From: an uncultured SAR86 cluster bacterium
Lineage (GTDB): Bacteria > Pseudomonadota > Gammaproteobacteria > Magnimaribacterales > D2472
Assembly: GCA_902594005.1 (NCBI GenBank)
Contig: CACJKN010000008.1
Span: 1 to 43,028, forward strand
Direction of reading: 5' to 3'
Length of the DNA stretch: 43,028 nt
The notes beneath the pieces are model-generated. The model was not told the DNA's origin and did no database searches. It worked only from the letters and a program-made list of their open reading frames with translations. Positions 10,429 to 20,123 of the stretch are shown in pieces. Within the stretch, counting starts at the first letter, position 1, and each line of letters opens with the position of its first letter. The position numbers and the translations under genes were made by a program.

Positions 10429-11149
10429 TAAGAATCTTTAAAGCTTTTTTATAATCAGTCTCGGTATCAATTCCAATACTTAACTCTTCAACTTCTTCTA
10501 AATAAATGTCATATCCATTATCCAGAAATCTTAATTGTTCTAGATTTTCTGAAACTTCATTTTCTGATCTAGGCAGTGATACAAAGGCAGATAAAGTTTT
10601 ATAGTTATATGAATATATCCCAACATGTTGAAAATACTTAACTTTTGTATTTGTAAAATTGTTTGGAATGACATTACGTGAAAAATATAAAGCTCTGTTT
10701 GAGTTTGATAAAGAAACTTTTACATTATTGGGATCATTAAAATCATTATCTATAAACAAAGTACATACTGAACCAACTGATGCATTATTATTCGTAAAAA
10801 CTATATCTGCTGTTTTGTTTATTGTTTCTGGATCTATAAATGGTTCATCACCTTGAACATTAACAATGACCATATCATCACTAATATCTAATTTTGCCGC
10901 GCATTCATGAACTCTATCAGTGCCAGACTCATGTTTATCTGAAGTCAAGATCACATTTGAAGAGAAGTTTTTTACATGATCCTCAATCTTTTTTGAATCA
11001 GTTGCTATGAAAACTTCTTTTGCATTGCTCTGAATGGCTCTGAGATAAACTCTTTCAATTAAACTCTTTCCATTTAAGTCTAGAAGAGCTTTTTCTTTAA
11101 GTCTTGTGCTAGAAAGTCTTGAAGGAATTATTACGATAAATTCATTCAT
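10415..11149 (-). CDS. kdsB: 3-deoxy-manno-octulosonate cytidylyltransferase
   Basis: IPSRLSSTRLKEKALLDLNGKSLIERV; VNVQGDEPFIDPETI; HVGIYSY. Confidence 0.96.
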   Translation of the reverse strand: MNEFIVIIPSRLSSTRLKEKALLDLNGKSLIERVYLRAIQSNAKEVFIATDSKKIEDHVKNFSSNVILTSDKHESGTDRVHECAAKLDISDDMVIVNVQGDEPFIDPETINKTADIVFTNNNASVGSVCTLFIDNDFNDPNNVKVSLSNSNRALYFSRNVIPNNFTNTKVKYFQHVGIYSYNYKTLSAFVSLPRSENEVSENLEQLRFLDNGYDIYLEEVEELSIGIDTETDYKKALKILNDND

Positions 11150-13910
11150 CGCTTGGTAAAGATCGTATTCTTGATTCTAAATCATTAATAAATGATTCTT
11201 CTATTTTTGGCTCGACAGTTAAATACCAAATCCTAGGATTTTCAAAATTCTTACAACGAGCTGCATCTTTTTCAGTCATTATTATTGGATGATGATCAAG
11301 AAATTCAAGATCGCTTTCTTCAAATTGATGATGATCAGGGAATGGGTGTCTTTCAATATCAAAATTTATTTGGGATAGAGTATCAAAAAATCTACCAGGA
11401 TTACCTAAACCAGCAACTGCATGTATCTGATTATGCATAGGCCATTTATCAATATCATATGATTTACCTGTATTTAAATGCACAAATTTGCTTGGCTGAA
11501 GGGTCATTAGAATTTCACCATCCTCAGTTGGTCCGCCATTGTTGATAATATAGTTTCCTGTTTTTAATCTTTTTGATGATTCTCTTAGAGGTCCTGCTGG
11601 GAATGTTAAACCATTTCCAAGTCTTCTAGATCCATCTATGACGATAATTTCAATATCACGATACATCTTATAATGTTGAAGACCATCATCAGATAAAATT
11701 ACGTCACAGTCATTTTCATTTATTAGATTTTGAATTGCTCTTGGTCTATTTTTATCTAAATATAAAGGAGCATTTAAATTAGCAAGCATTTGCGCTTCAT
11801 CACCTGATTTTTTATATTCAGTATTATCATCAACTCTCAATGTTCCTGAGAAGTTACCGCCATAGCCTCTTGAGACAATTCCAACCTTTAAACCCCTCTC
11901 TTTTAGTTTTGAAGCAATATACTTAACTAGAGGTGTTTTACCTGTTCCACCAATATTTATATTTCCAACAACAACAACTGGAGTATCTGTTTTAAAAGAC
12001 GAAACCTGGTTTTTAAGATATTTTCTTCTTCGTCTATTAGTTAGAAAAGTAAAAATCCATGAGAATGGTAAGAGTAGATACAGCCATAAATGTTTTTGAT
12101 ACCAAGCATTTATTACAAAACTAGAATTATTTTCAACATCGTCAATTGGTTGCAAGTATGAAACTTTTTGTAAGGATGTAGATGATGATTTCTTACTTTC
12201 AATTGGAACATTTTTATATAGTGAAGAGTATATGCCCTCTTCTTCGAGTAGATCTGAATGTTTTCCTTGTTGCGATATAAGGCCATTATCCAGTACTACT
12301 ATTTGATCAGCATTTTCAATGGTTGATAATCTATGAGCTATAACTATCGTAGTTCTATCAGATATTAACTTTTCAAGTGACTCCTGCACTAATTCTTCCG
12401 ATTCAGTATCAAGAGCAGACGTTGCCTCATCGAGAATAATAATTGGAGAATTTTTATAAAAAGCTCTTGCTATAGCAAGCCTTTGTCTTTGACCGCCTGA
12501 CAGTAGTACACCATCATCACCTATTTCTGAATTTATACCTTCTGGTAATTTATCTATAAAATCTAAACATCCAGCTAATCTGGCAGACTCCATTACTCTC
12601 TCAGTATCAAATTCGTCATCACCATAGGCTATATTTCTTTCTATAGTGTCATTAAATAGTGTTGGTGACTGAGTAACAATTGATATGGATTTTCTAAGAA
12701 AGCTTAAATCATATTCATTATTTGGGATTCCATCTATGAATATCTGTCCAGTGTAATCTGAATAAAATCTAGAAATAAGATTAGCTAATGTAGATTTTCC
12801 CGATCCCGATTTACCAACAAATGCTATTGTTTCATGTTTATTAACAGTTAAATTTATATTATTTAATATATTTTTATTTCCTGTATATCCAAAAGAAACA
12901 TCTTTAAACTCTATAACACCTTCGATAGGTTTTGTTGTATCTCCAGTATTTACCTCATCATCAAAATCTAATTGATCAAATATCTCATTTGCAGCAGCTA
13001 AACCTTTTTGTATAACCCCATTAATGCTTGATAACTGTCTTATAGGTTTTGCCATCAAGCCTGCTGCTGTAAAAAATGCTACGAAGGTTTCGGCATCAAG
13101 TGTTATTCCTAAGGAAGAACCTAATGCAAAGTATGCAACTAAGGAAAGAGAAATAGAAACTAAAAATTGGATTATTGGTGTAGCTAAATTATTAGTAGCT
13201 TCAAGTTTTAGATTCTGAACTTTATTTGAAGAGTTAGCATCTGCAAATCTACTATTTTCATACTCTTCAGCACCGAATGATTTAATTTCAACATGGCCAT
13301 TTACGGCTTCTGAAGCAATATGAGTAACATCGCCCATTGCTGTTTGTATTTTTTTAGCAAGTCTTCTAAGTCTTTTACCAGCAAAATAAACAATTATTGC
13401 AATTAAAGGAGCAGTAACAATAAGAAGCAACGTTAACCTCCAGTTAAGATAGATCATATAAAAGAATAAACCTATTAATAAAAATCCTTCCCTGACTAAG
13501 GTTTTAATAGCATTAGATGCTGCACCAGATACTTGGGTTGTTGTGAATGTAATTCTATTAATTAATTGACCAGACTGATTTTGATCAAAATATTTTTTTG
13601 GTAACTGATGTAACTTTTTAAATAGTTCATCTCGAAGATGGTAAACAACTCCAAATCCCACTCTAGCCATAAAGTAATTACCAATAAAGAAACCCAATCC
13701 GCGTGCAAGAGCAATACCAATTAAAGATAAAGCAAGAAGTTGCTGTTTATCTTCTGAGTTATCATTAATGAAGCCAATAATTTGCCTAATCCATTCAACT
13801 GCTGCTATATCAGCTGATGCAAATAAAATAAATCCAAAAATACTTATTAGGAAAGACCATTTATATCTCCATGAGTAAGAAAATAATCTTTTTAATGAAT
13901 TTTGTTTCAT
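11142..13910 (-). CDS. msbA-lpxK: Fusion protein: lipid A flippase MsbA (N-terminal) and tetraacyldisaccharide 4'-kinase LpxK (C-terminal)
   Basis: One 922-aa frame. MsbA: Walker A GKSGSGKST, LSGGQRQRLAIARA, IIILDEATSALD. LpxK: GNINIGGTGKTPLV, VSRGYGG, SDDGLQHY, VIDGSRRLGNG, PAGPLRE, MTEKDAARC. Confidence 0.95.
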   Translation of the reverse strand: MKQNSLKRLFSYSWRYKWSFLISIFGFILFASADIAAVEWIRQIIGFINDNSEDKQQLLALSLIGIALARGLGFFIGNYFMARVGFGVVYHLRDELFKKLHQLPKKYFDQNQSGQLINRITFTTTQVSGAASNAIKTLVREGFLLIGLFFYMIYLNWRLTLLLIVTAPLIAIIVYFAGKRLRRLAKKIQTAMGDVTHIASEAVNGHVEIKSFGAEEYENSRFADANSSNKVQNLKLEATNNLATPIIQFLVSISLSLVAYFALGSSLGITLDAETFVAFFTAAGLMAKPIRQLSSINGVIQKGLAAANEIFDQLDFDDEVNTGDTTKPIEGVIEFKDVSFGYTGNKNILNNINLTVNKHETIAFVGKSGSGKSTLANLISRFYSDYTGQIFIDGIPNNEYDLSFLRKSISIVTQSPTLFNDTIERNIAYGDDEFDTERVMESARLAGCLDFIDKLPEGINSEIGDDGVLLSGGQRQRLAIARAFYKNSPIIILDEATSALDTESEELVQESLEKLISDRTTIVIAHRLSTIENADQIVVLDNGLISQQGKHSDLLEEEGIYSSLYKNVPIESKKSSSTSLQKVSYLQPIDDVENNSSFVINAWYQKHLWLYLLLPFSWIFTFLTNRRRRKYLKNQVSSFKTDTPVVVVGNINIGGTGKTPLVKYIASKLKERGLKVGIVSRGYGGNFSGTLRVDDNTEYKKSGDEAQMLANLNAPLYLDKNRPRAIQNLINENDCDVILSDDGLQHYKMYRDIEIIVIDGSRRLGNGLTFPAGPLRESSKRLKTGNYIINNGGPTEDGEILMTLQPSKFVHLNTGKSYDIDKWPMHNQIHAVAGLGNPGRFFDTLSQINFDIERHPFPDHHQFEESDLEFLDHHPIIMTEKDAARCKNFENPRIWYLTVEPKIEESFINDLESRIRSLPSDE

Positions 13911-14308
13911 TTTGATAAAGTCCTAATTTGAATATCAGAAAATGAATTTTTTTGTAAAAAGTCCATAAGTTCTATAGTTATTTTATGAGTAACATCCCCT
14001 TCTATACTTAGAATAATTGTATCTTCGACAATTAATTCATTTAAAAGTGCATTTTTTAAAGCATCATTATTAACAAGGTAAGATTTATTATTGAAGATTA
14101 CAGTATTGTCATTAAAAACATAAATTTGGTTAGATAGCGAAGATGTCTCTACATTAAATGATTCTGTAGTTGGCAGGTCTAAATCAAGAAATTGTGAATC
14201 TGTTATCTTTGATGTTGCAACAAAGAAGATAACTAAAATAAATACAATATCAATTAGTGGAGTAATCTCTAAACTTGGATTCTTATTTGATGTTAGTGCA
14301 AATTTCAT
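13907..14308 (-). CDS. exbD: ExbD/TolR family biopolymer transport protein
   Basis: ITPLIDIVFILVIFFVATSK single TM with conserved Asp. Confidence 0.9.
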   Translation of the reverse strand: MKFALTSNKNPSLEITPLIDIVFILVIFFVATSKITDSQFLDLDLPTTESFNVETSSLSNQIYVFNDNTVIFNNKSYLVNNDALKNALLNELIVEDTIILSIEGDVTHKITIELMDFLQKNSFSDIQIRTLSK

Positions 14309-14902
14309 TTAAAAATTATCAATAAATGATGAGGTTTTACTTTGTAACAAAATCATTAATTTATTAACTTTTTGTTCAAAGTGTCTATGTAAAATAAGTC
14401 CTGGAACTGCAATCATTAATCCAAATGCAGTTGTGATTAGCGCTTGAGAAATACCGCTTGCTAATAAGTCAGGTGATGCTGCACCTGAAGATTGGAAAGT
14501 TGAAAAAACAGTTATCATACCGACAACTGTTCCTAAGAGACCTAATAGAGGAGAAATGGTTGAAACCACTCCAAGCATTGAAAGATTTCTCTCAAGTTTA
14601 TATTTAATTTCAATAGATTTTTCCTCTAATTTAGATTCAAGTAGATCTCTAGATAATTCTTTATATTTATGAACAGTTATTAAAAGATCTCCTAATGATG
14701 AAATATCTGATATTGCTCTCTCTTGATAATCATCCAAAAGGTCTCTATCAATTAAATTTAGAACTTGCTTATCTAGACCAGATGGAGAAACAAGTCTTTC
14801 TTGTAACATCCAAAATCTTTCAATTGATATTGAGATTATAGTTATAGAGCATGCTAAGAGAGGCCACATAAACCATCCGCCTGCTATAAAAATATCACTC
14901 AT
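14309..14902 (-). CDS. exbB: ExbB/TolQ (MotA/TolQ/ExbB proton channel) family protein
   Basis: SPLLGLLGTVVGMITVFSTF...ASGISQALITTAFGLMIAVPGLI. Confidence 0.93.
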   Translation of the reverse strand: MSDIFIAGGWFMWPLLACSITIISISIERFWMLQERLVSPSGLDKQVLNLIDRDLLDDYQERAISDISSLGDLLITVHKYKELSRDLLESKLEEKSIEIKYKLERNLSMLGVVSTISPLLGLLGTVVGMITVFSTFQSSGAASPDLLASGISQALITTAFGLMIAVPGLILHRHFEQKVNKLMILLQSKTSSFIDNF

Positions 14903-15566
14903 TGACTTTTCTTAAGCCCCCATCATAAATTTCATAAACTTTATCCATCATATTAGCAAAATATAAATCATGAGTTGCCAGAATGATCCCTATCTCATTA
15001 TTTCTTGAAATATTCAGTATTAAATCCTGAATAAGTTGAGATGTTTTATTATCAAGATTACCAGTAGGCTCATCCATAATTAAAAAATTTGGATTGTTTG
15101 ATAAAGCCCTAGCAATTGCTAATCTTTGCTTCTCCCCGCCAGAAAGCTGGTACGGATAAGATTTAAATTTATCTTTTAAGCCAACACTTATTAAAAGTTC
15201 ATCAATATTTGGATTATTTTTATTATTATTTAAGTCTTGAACAATTTTACAATTATCAAAGGCATTAAAATCTTCAAGAAGGTGATGAAATTGGTATACA
15301 AAACCAAAATTATCCAGCCTTAAGCTTGCTGATGAATCTGAATTTAAATCATTATAATTTATCTCATTAAAGAAAATCCTTCCTGAAGAATAATCATCTA
15401 ATTTAGCTAAAAGGTGTAAGAAAGTAGATTTACCACATCCTGAAGCACCTATTATCGAACATGTTTCTCCCTGAGATATAGAGAAATTAATATCACGCAA
15501 CACAGAATTCTTAATTCCATCTGTAATAAAAGTTTTCGATAAATCTTCTGTAAAAATTTTATTCAT
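14895..15566 (-). CDS. lolD: Lipoprotein-releasing ABC transporter ATP-binding protein
   Basis: GASGCGKSTFLHLLAKLD; LSGGEKQRLAIARAL; FLIMDEPTGNLD; adjacent to the lolC/E gene. Confidence 0.93.
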   Translation of the reverse strand: MNKIFTEDLSKTFITDGIKNSVLRDINFSISQGETCSIIGASGCGKSTFLHLLAKLDDYSSGRIFFNEINYNDLNSDSSASLRLDNFGFVYQFHHLLEDFNAFDNCKIVQDLNNNKNNPNIDELLISVGLKDKFKSYPYQLSGGEKQRLAIARALSNNPNFLIMDEPTGNLDNKTSQLIQDLILNISRNNEIGIILATHDLYFANMMDKVYEIYDGGLRKVNE

Positions 15567-16791
15567 GTCTTAGAACCTCATTAGGATTCAATTTAGCTGC
15601 TCTTGTTGATGGCCAAACAGATGAAATAAAGCATAAAAGAAATGATGAAAGTAGAACTAAAGTTATTTGATTAAAATTAAAAGCATATGGGAAATAATTA
15701 ATAAAGTAATTATCCAATAATGATCTATTAATTAATGTTTCAATAAAGTTAATTAATGGATCAAGGTTTAATGTAATTAATATCCCCAATATGAGACCCG
15801 AAATGATACCCAACATTGATATATATAAACCTTGAAAGATAAAAATACTCACAATTGTAAAGTCAGATGCACCAATGGTTTTGAGAATAGCTATCTCTCT
15901 TTCTTTGGATCTTACGCTCATAATTGTTGTACAAAGAACATTAAAAGCAGCTACGCCAATAATTAAGAATACCAGAATACCTATTATTAATTTTTCTAAT
16001 TGGACCGCTTGAAATAAGGTTCCATGAGTTTTTTCCCAGGTTGATGATGCATATATTTTGTCTTGAGTAGATATTTCTAAAATAATATCTGAACCAATAA
16101 CTCTTGAATTCATAATATCTGCAACTTTTAATCTTATATTTTCTGTTGCATCCTCAAATCCTTTAATTTTTTGAGCAGACTTATGAGTGATCAAAGCTAA
16201 ATTCTGATCTGGTTCAGCCTTTAATTCAAAAATACCAGAAACAATAAATTTAAAACTTCTAGGGAAAGATCCAATTATGGATGATCTCATTTCTGAAGTT
16301 GTTATATTTACTTCATCACCAACAGAAGTTCCCAAATGTGCTGCTAACCAATACCCTAGAATGATTTCGTTATCATTCAAAGATTCTAAGGAACCCATCA
16401 GCATATTATTGGGAAGTATTGAAACTTCAGACTCTTTCTTTACGTCTATTCCAGTTAGAGCAATTCCCTTTGATCTACTACCTATAGATATTAATGCCTG
16501 AGTTTGAATAAATGGTGCTGCTGCCACAACATCTGGATTTTTCTCTATTTGATCAATTAATAACTCATAATTAGAAATGGGTTCTTTTGAATGAATTAAT
16601 ACATGAGGTATTACACCTAATATTCTATCTCTTAGTTCTTTTTCAAACCCATTCATGACTGATGTAACGATAATGAGAGCCGCCACACCGATAGTTAAAC
16701 CCATAACAGCCATAATGGAAGTAAAGGATACGAATGCTCCTTTGCTTGATCTAAAATACTTTAGGCCAAGAGAGGCTGAAAGTTTAAGCAT
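15559..16791 (-). CDS. Lipoprotein-releasing ABC transporter permease (LolC/LolE family)
   Basis: FTSIMAVMGLTIGVAALIIVTSVMNGFEKELRDRILG; C-terminal SVRSKEREIAILKTIGAS. Confidence 0.93.
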   Translation of the reverse strand: MLKLSASLGLKYFRSSKGAFVSFTSIMAVMGLTIGVAALIIVTSVMNGFEKELRDRILGVIPHVLIHSKEPISNYELLIDQIEKNPDVVAAAPFIQTQALISIGSRSKGIALTGIDVKKESEVSILPNNMLMGSLESLNDNEIILGYWLAAHLGTSVGDEVNITTSEMRSSIIGSFPRSFKFIVSGIFELKAEPDQNLALITHKSAQKIKGFEDATENIRLKVADIMNSRVIGSDIILEISTQDKIYASSTWEKTHGTLFQAVQLEKLIIGILVFLIIGVAAFNVLCTTIMSVRSKEREIAILKTIGASDFTIVSIFIFQGLYISMLGIISGLILGILITLNLDPLINFIETLINRSLLDNYFINYFPYAFNFNQITLVLLSSFLLCFISSVWPSTRAAKLNPNEVLRHE

Positions 16792-18230
16792 TACTTTAAA
16801 AGTTTTTTTAGAACGTCTTCTATACTACCTTTATATGGAGGTCTTATAGCATCAAGTAATTTATCTAAACCAAATCCTATTTGCTTATAAATTGGTTTAT
16901 TGTTTGAAAAGTTCATAAATCCATCAAAACCATCATATTTGCCCATTCCGGATGGACCAACTCCTCCAAAACCTAATTCATTTTGTTGAATATGTCCCAT
17001 AATGTCATTAACTGTAACTCCACCAGAGGTTGTTGTGTTTATAACTTTTGCTTCTTCATTCTTATTGTTACCAAAATAATATAAGCCCAACGGTTTATCA
17101 TTTTTGTTAATATAGTTAATTGGTTCATCTATTTCCTTGTAAGTCTTTATTGGAAGTAAGGGACCAAAAATCTCTTCTTTCATTATTTGCATTTCATCAG
17201 TTGGGTTTAAAACAAGAGTTGGAGGAATTTTATGTGACTCTTGCTGGGAGAAATCTTCATTTGCTGGATTAATTTCCACAAGCTCTGCACCATGATCTTT
17301 GGCGTCTGCTAGAAGACCATTTAATCTATCATAATGTTTCTGATTTATTACTGATGTGTAGTCAGGGTTATATTTAAGATCGCTATAAAATTCATTAACT
17401 TGATCCTTACATGCTTCTACAAAATTATCCTTCTCTGTTTCATGCACATAAACATAATCAGGTGCTAGACATATTTGTCCTGCATTAAGAGTCTTATTAA
17501 ACATTACTCTTCGTGCTGTTATATCTATATTTGAAGAATCACTTACTATAACTGGAGATTTTCCTCCAAGCTCCAACGTTAATGGAACTAGATTTTCCGA
17601 AGCCGCACGCATTACATGCTTTCCGATATTACCGCTTCCTGTAAATAACAAATGATCAAACTTAAGCTGAGTAAAAGCGGCACCAACATCCGGACCACCT
17701 AGAAATGTTGCAAATTCAGTTTCATCAAAAGCACTATCACAAATTTCTTTTAGAAGCTCAGAAGTAATAGGAGTAAATTCACTAGGCTTATGCATTACCT
17801 GATTACCAGCACTAAAGATTCCAGCTAAAGGAGCAAGAGATAAATACATTGGAAAGTTCCATGGTGATATCATTCCAACAACTCCAAGCGGCTCCCTATG
17901 AATATATGACTTAGCTCCCATTAGTCCAAATGGGAAGTTAGATTTTCTCTTCTCATCCTTCATCCAGGACTTTAAATGTTTTTTTGCATGAGAAAATGCA
18001 GGGAGAACACCATAAACATCAGATATTAGAGATTGATTAGGTGACCTTGCACCAAAGTCGGCATCTAATGCTTCAGTTATTCTTTCTTTATTTTGAATAA
18101 CCATATCTTGGACTCTGTCTAATCTATCGATTCTTAGTTCATATGAAGGCGGGCCTTCATTTAAGTAATGCTCTCTTTGAAGTTTCAGAACTTCTTCCAT
18201 TGTTCTTTGATTTTCCATAATATCTCCCAA
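16791..18230 (-). CDS. Coniferyl-aldehyde-dehydrogenase-like aldehyde dehydrogenase
   Basis: SPWNFPMYLSLAPL; LFTGSGNIGKHVM; LELGGKSPVIV; NAGQICLAPDY; EEIFGPLLP. Confidence 0.92.
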   Translation of the reverse strand: MGDIMENQRTMEEVLKLQREHYLNEGPPSYELRIDRLDRVQDMVIQNKERITEALDADFGARSPNQSLISDVYGVLPAFSHAKKHLKSWMKDEKRKSNFPFGLMGAKSYIHREPLGVVGMISPWNFPMYLSLAPLAGIFSAGNQVMHKPSEFTPITSELLKEICDSAFDETEFATFLGGPDVGAAFTQLKFDHLLFTGSGNIGKHVMRAASENLVPLTLELGGKSPVIVSDSSNIDITARRVMFNKTLNAGQICLAPDYVYVHETEKDNFVEACKDQVNEFYSDLKYNPDYTSVINQKHYDRLNGLLADAKDHGAELVEINPANEDFSQQESHKIPPTLVLNPTDEMQIMKEEIFGPLLPIKTYKEIDEPINYINKNDKPLGLYYFGNNKNEEAKVINTTTSGGVTVNDIMGHIQQNELGFGGVGPSGMGKYDGFDGFMNFSNNKPIYKQIGFGLDKLLDAIRPPYKGSIEDVLKKLLK

Positions 18231-18236
18231 GCTAAA

Positions 18237-19109
18237 TTAAGATCTGTTCTCTTTGTCTTTATTGTTAGCTTTTCTTATTATATCTCTTATTTCAGTCCAA
18301 TCATTGTCAGAAAGTTCTGATAAATTAGAGAAAGTTCCTCCGCCACTTAAATACTGAGCGCCATCTAGGGCAATAGTTTGACCAGTAAGATATTCACAAC
18401 CATCAGCCATTAAAAAAGTTGCTAGATTTTGTAATTCTTCCATTTTTCCTGCTCTACCAAGAGGAATAGCTTTATAGGTATCTTCACTTATATCGCCCTT
18501 TGGGCTTAATCTAGCCCAAGCACCTTCGGTTGGGAAAGGTCCAGGAGCAATAGAGTTTAGTCTAATTCCATAAGGACCCCATTCAACTGCCAATGATTTT
18601 GTCATTGCATCTAACCCAGTTTTTGACATTGCTGAAGGTACGACGTAAGCAGATCCTGTCCATACCCATGTAGCTAGTATAGAAATTATCGATCCTTTAC
18701 ATTTTTGCTCTATCCATCTTTTACCAACTGAATGAGTTACATAAAAAGTTCCATGGAAAACTATATTTGCAATTGCATCAAACCCTCTTGAAGACAAATC
18801 CTTTGTTGGAGAAATAAAATTACCTGCTGCATTGTTTACAAGACCATCGAGAGGACCTTCGTCAAAAATTCTACCAATATAATCGTCAACATCTTGTGGT
18901 GATCTAATATCTAGAGACTCATGTTTAACATCAACACCATATTTTTCTTTTAGCTCGTTAGCTGTATCTTCCAATACATTTCCACGCCTTCCACAAATAT
19001 AAACTTGAGCACCATGTTTTGCGAAGTGAGTTGCCATTTCTTTCCCAAGACCAGTTCCGCCTCCAGTGACTAAAATCCTCTTATCTTTTAGTAAATCATC
19101 TTTAAACAT
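18237..19109 (-). CDS. Short-chain dehydrogenase/reductase (2,4-dienoyl-CoA reductase-like)
   Basis: ILVTGGGTGLGKEMA; GLVNNAAGNF; LAVEWGPYGIRLNSIAPGPFPTEGAW. Confidence 0.9.
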   Translation of the reverse strand: MFKDDLLKDKRILVTGGGTGLGKEMATHFAKHGAQVYICGRRGNVLEDTANELKEKYGVDVKHESLDIRSPQDVDDYIGRIFDEGPLDGLVNNAAGNFISPTKDLSSRGFDAIANIVFHGTFYVTHSVGKRWIEQKCKGSIISILATWVWTGSAYVVPSAMSKTGLDAMTKSLAVEWGPYGIRLNSIAPGPFPTEGAWARLSPKGDISEDTYKAIPLGRAGKMEELQNLATFLMADGCEYLTGQTIALDGAQYLSGGGTFSNLSELSDNDWTEIRDIIRKANNKDKENRS

Positions 19110-19118
19110 ATTTCCTCC

Positions 19119-20123
19119 CTATACATCTATTATTTCTACTATTGAATCTGCCCATTTAGATGAATCATTTAATGAAGGTACCATAGTTAAAGATTTACCT
19201 CCATTTTCTATAAATAACTCCTTATATTCATCATCTATTTCATATAATGTTTCTAAATTATCGGCTGTGAAAGCGGGTGAAAGAACAAGTATATTTTCTA
19301 TGCCTTTGCTTGGAAAACCTTCTAGAACTTCATCGGTAAAGGGTTCAAGCCAGTTTTTTGTTAATCTCGACTGGAATGAAACTGTGTATTTATCTGGAGA
19401 AAGATTAAATCTGCTTGCAATAAGCCTAGTAGTTTCATAACACGTTGCTTTATAGCAAAACTTATTTTCATTAGTTATTTCATTTTCGCAATTGTTATCA
19501 GCACAAAGAGAGTCATCATATATATCATCAACTGCTTTAGTTGGTAGTCCGTGATAACTAAATAAGATGTGATCATACTTATCAACATCAAATGATTTCA
19601 GTTTATCCTCCCAAGAATCTATAAATGATTCTTGTTCATAAAATTGATTTATAAACTTTATAGACGGGGTAACACTCTGTTTTTTTAGGACTCTAGAAAT
19701 TTCATCAAAAACGGATCCAGTTGTTGCAGTGCTATATTGAGGAAATAAAGGAAGTATTATAATTTCATCAAGATTTTGAGAAATTAACTTTTTTAATTTA
19801 TCTTCGATAGATGGCGATTGATATCTCATAGCAAATTCCACCTCAATATGGGGCACTTTTTTAGTAACTTTATCAGCTAATGCAGATGTATTTACTATGA
19901 GAGGCGAGCCATTTTCAGTCCATATTTTTTTATAAATCTTTCCAGAAGTAAAAGCCCTAAAAGGAACAATGATAAGTGAAACTAGAATAAATCTAAGAAT
20001 GTATGGAACAGTAATAACTTTTGGATCCATTAAGAATTGTCTTAAGTATTTAAAGACAGATAAATATCCTGGATCATCCGGAGTTCCAAGGTTTATAAGT
20101 AACAGTCCTTTTTTAGTCTTCAT
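19119..20123 (-). CDS. hemH: Ferrochelatase
   Basis: LLINLGTPDDP; ILPLFPQYSTATTGS; LFSYHGLP; VLSPAFTADNLETL. Confidence 0.96.
   Translation of the reverse strand: MKTKKGLLLINLGTPDDPGYLSVFKYLRQFLMDPKVITVPYILRFILVSLIIVPFRAFTSGKIYKKIWTENGSPLIVNTSALADKVTKKVPHIEVEFAMRYQSPSIEDKLKKLISQNLDEIIILPLFPQYSTATTGSVFDEISRVLKKQSVTPSIKFINQFYEQESFIDSWEDKLKSFDVDKYDHILFSYHGLPTKAVDDIYDDSLCADNNCENEITNENKFCYKATCYETTRLIASRFNLSPDKYTVSFQSRLTKNWLEPFTDEVLEGFPSKGIENILVLSPAFTADNLETLYEIDDEYKELFIENGGKSLTMVPSLNDSSKWADSIVEIIDV

Noticed and set aside
19066-19440. Plus-strand ORF 124 aa
   Set aside because: Antisense to hemH and the SDR start; no domain, no SD.
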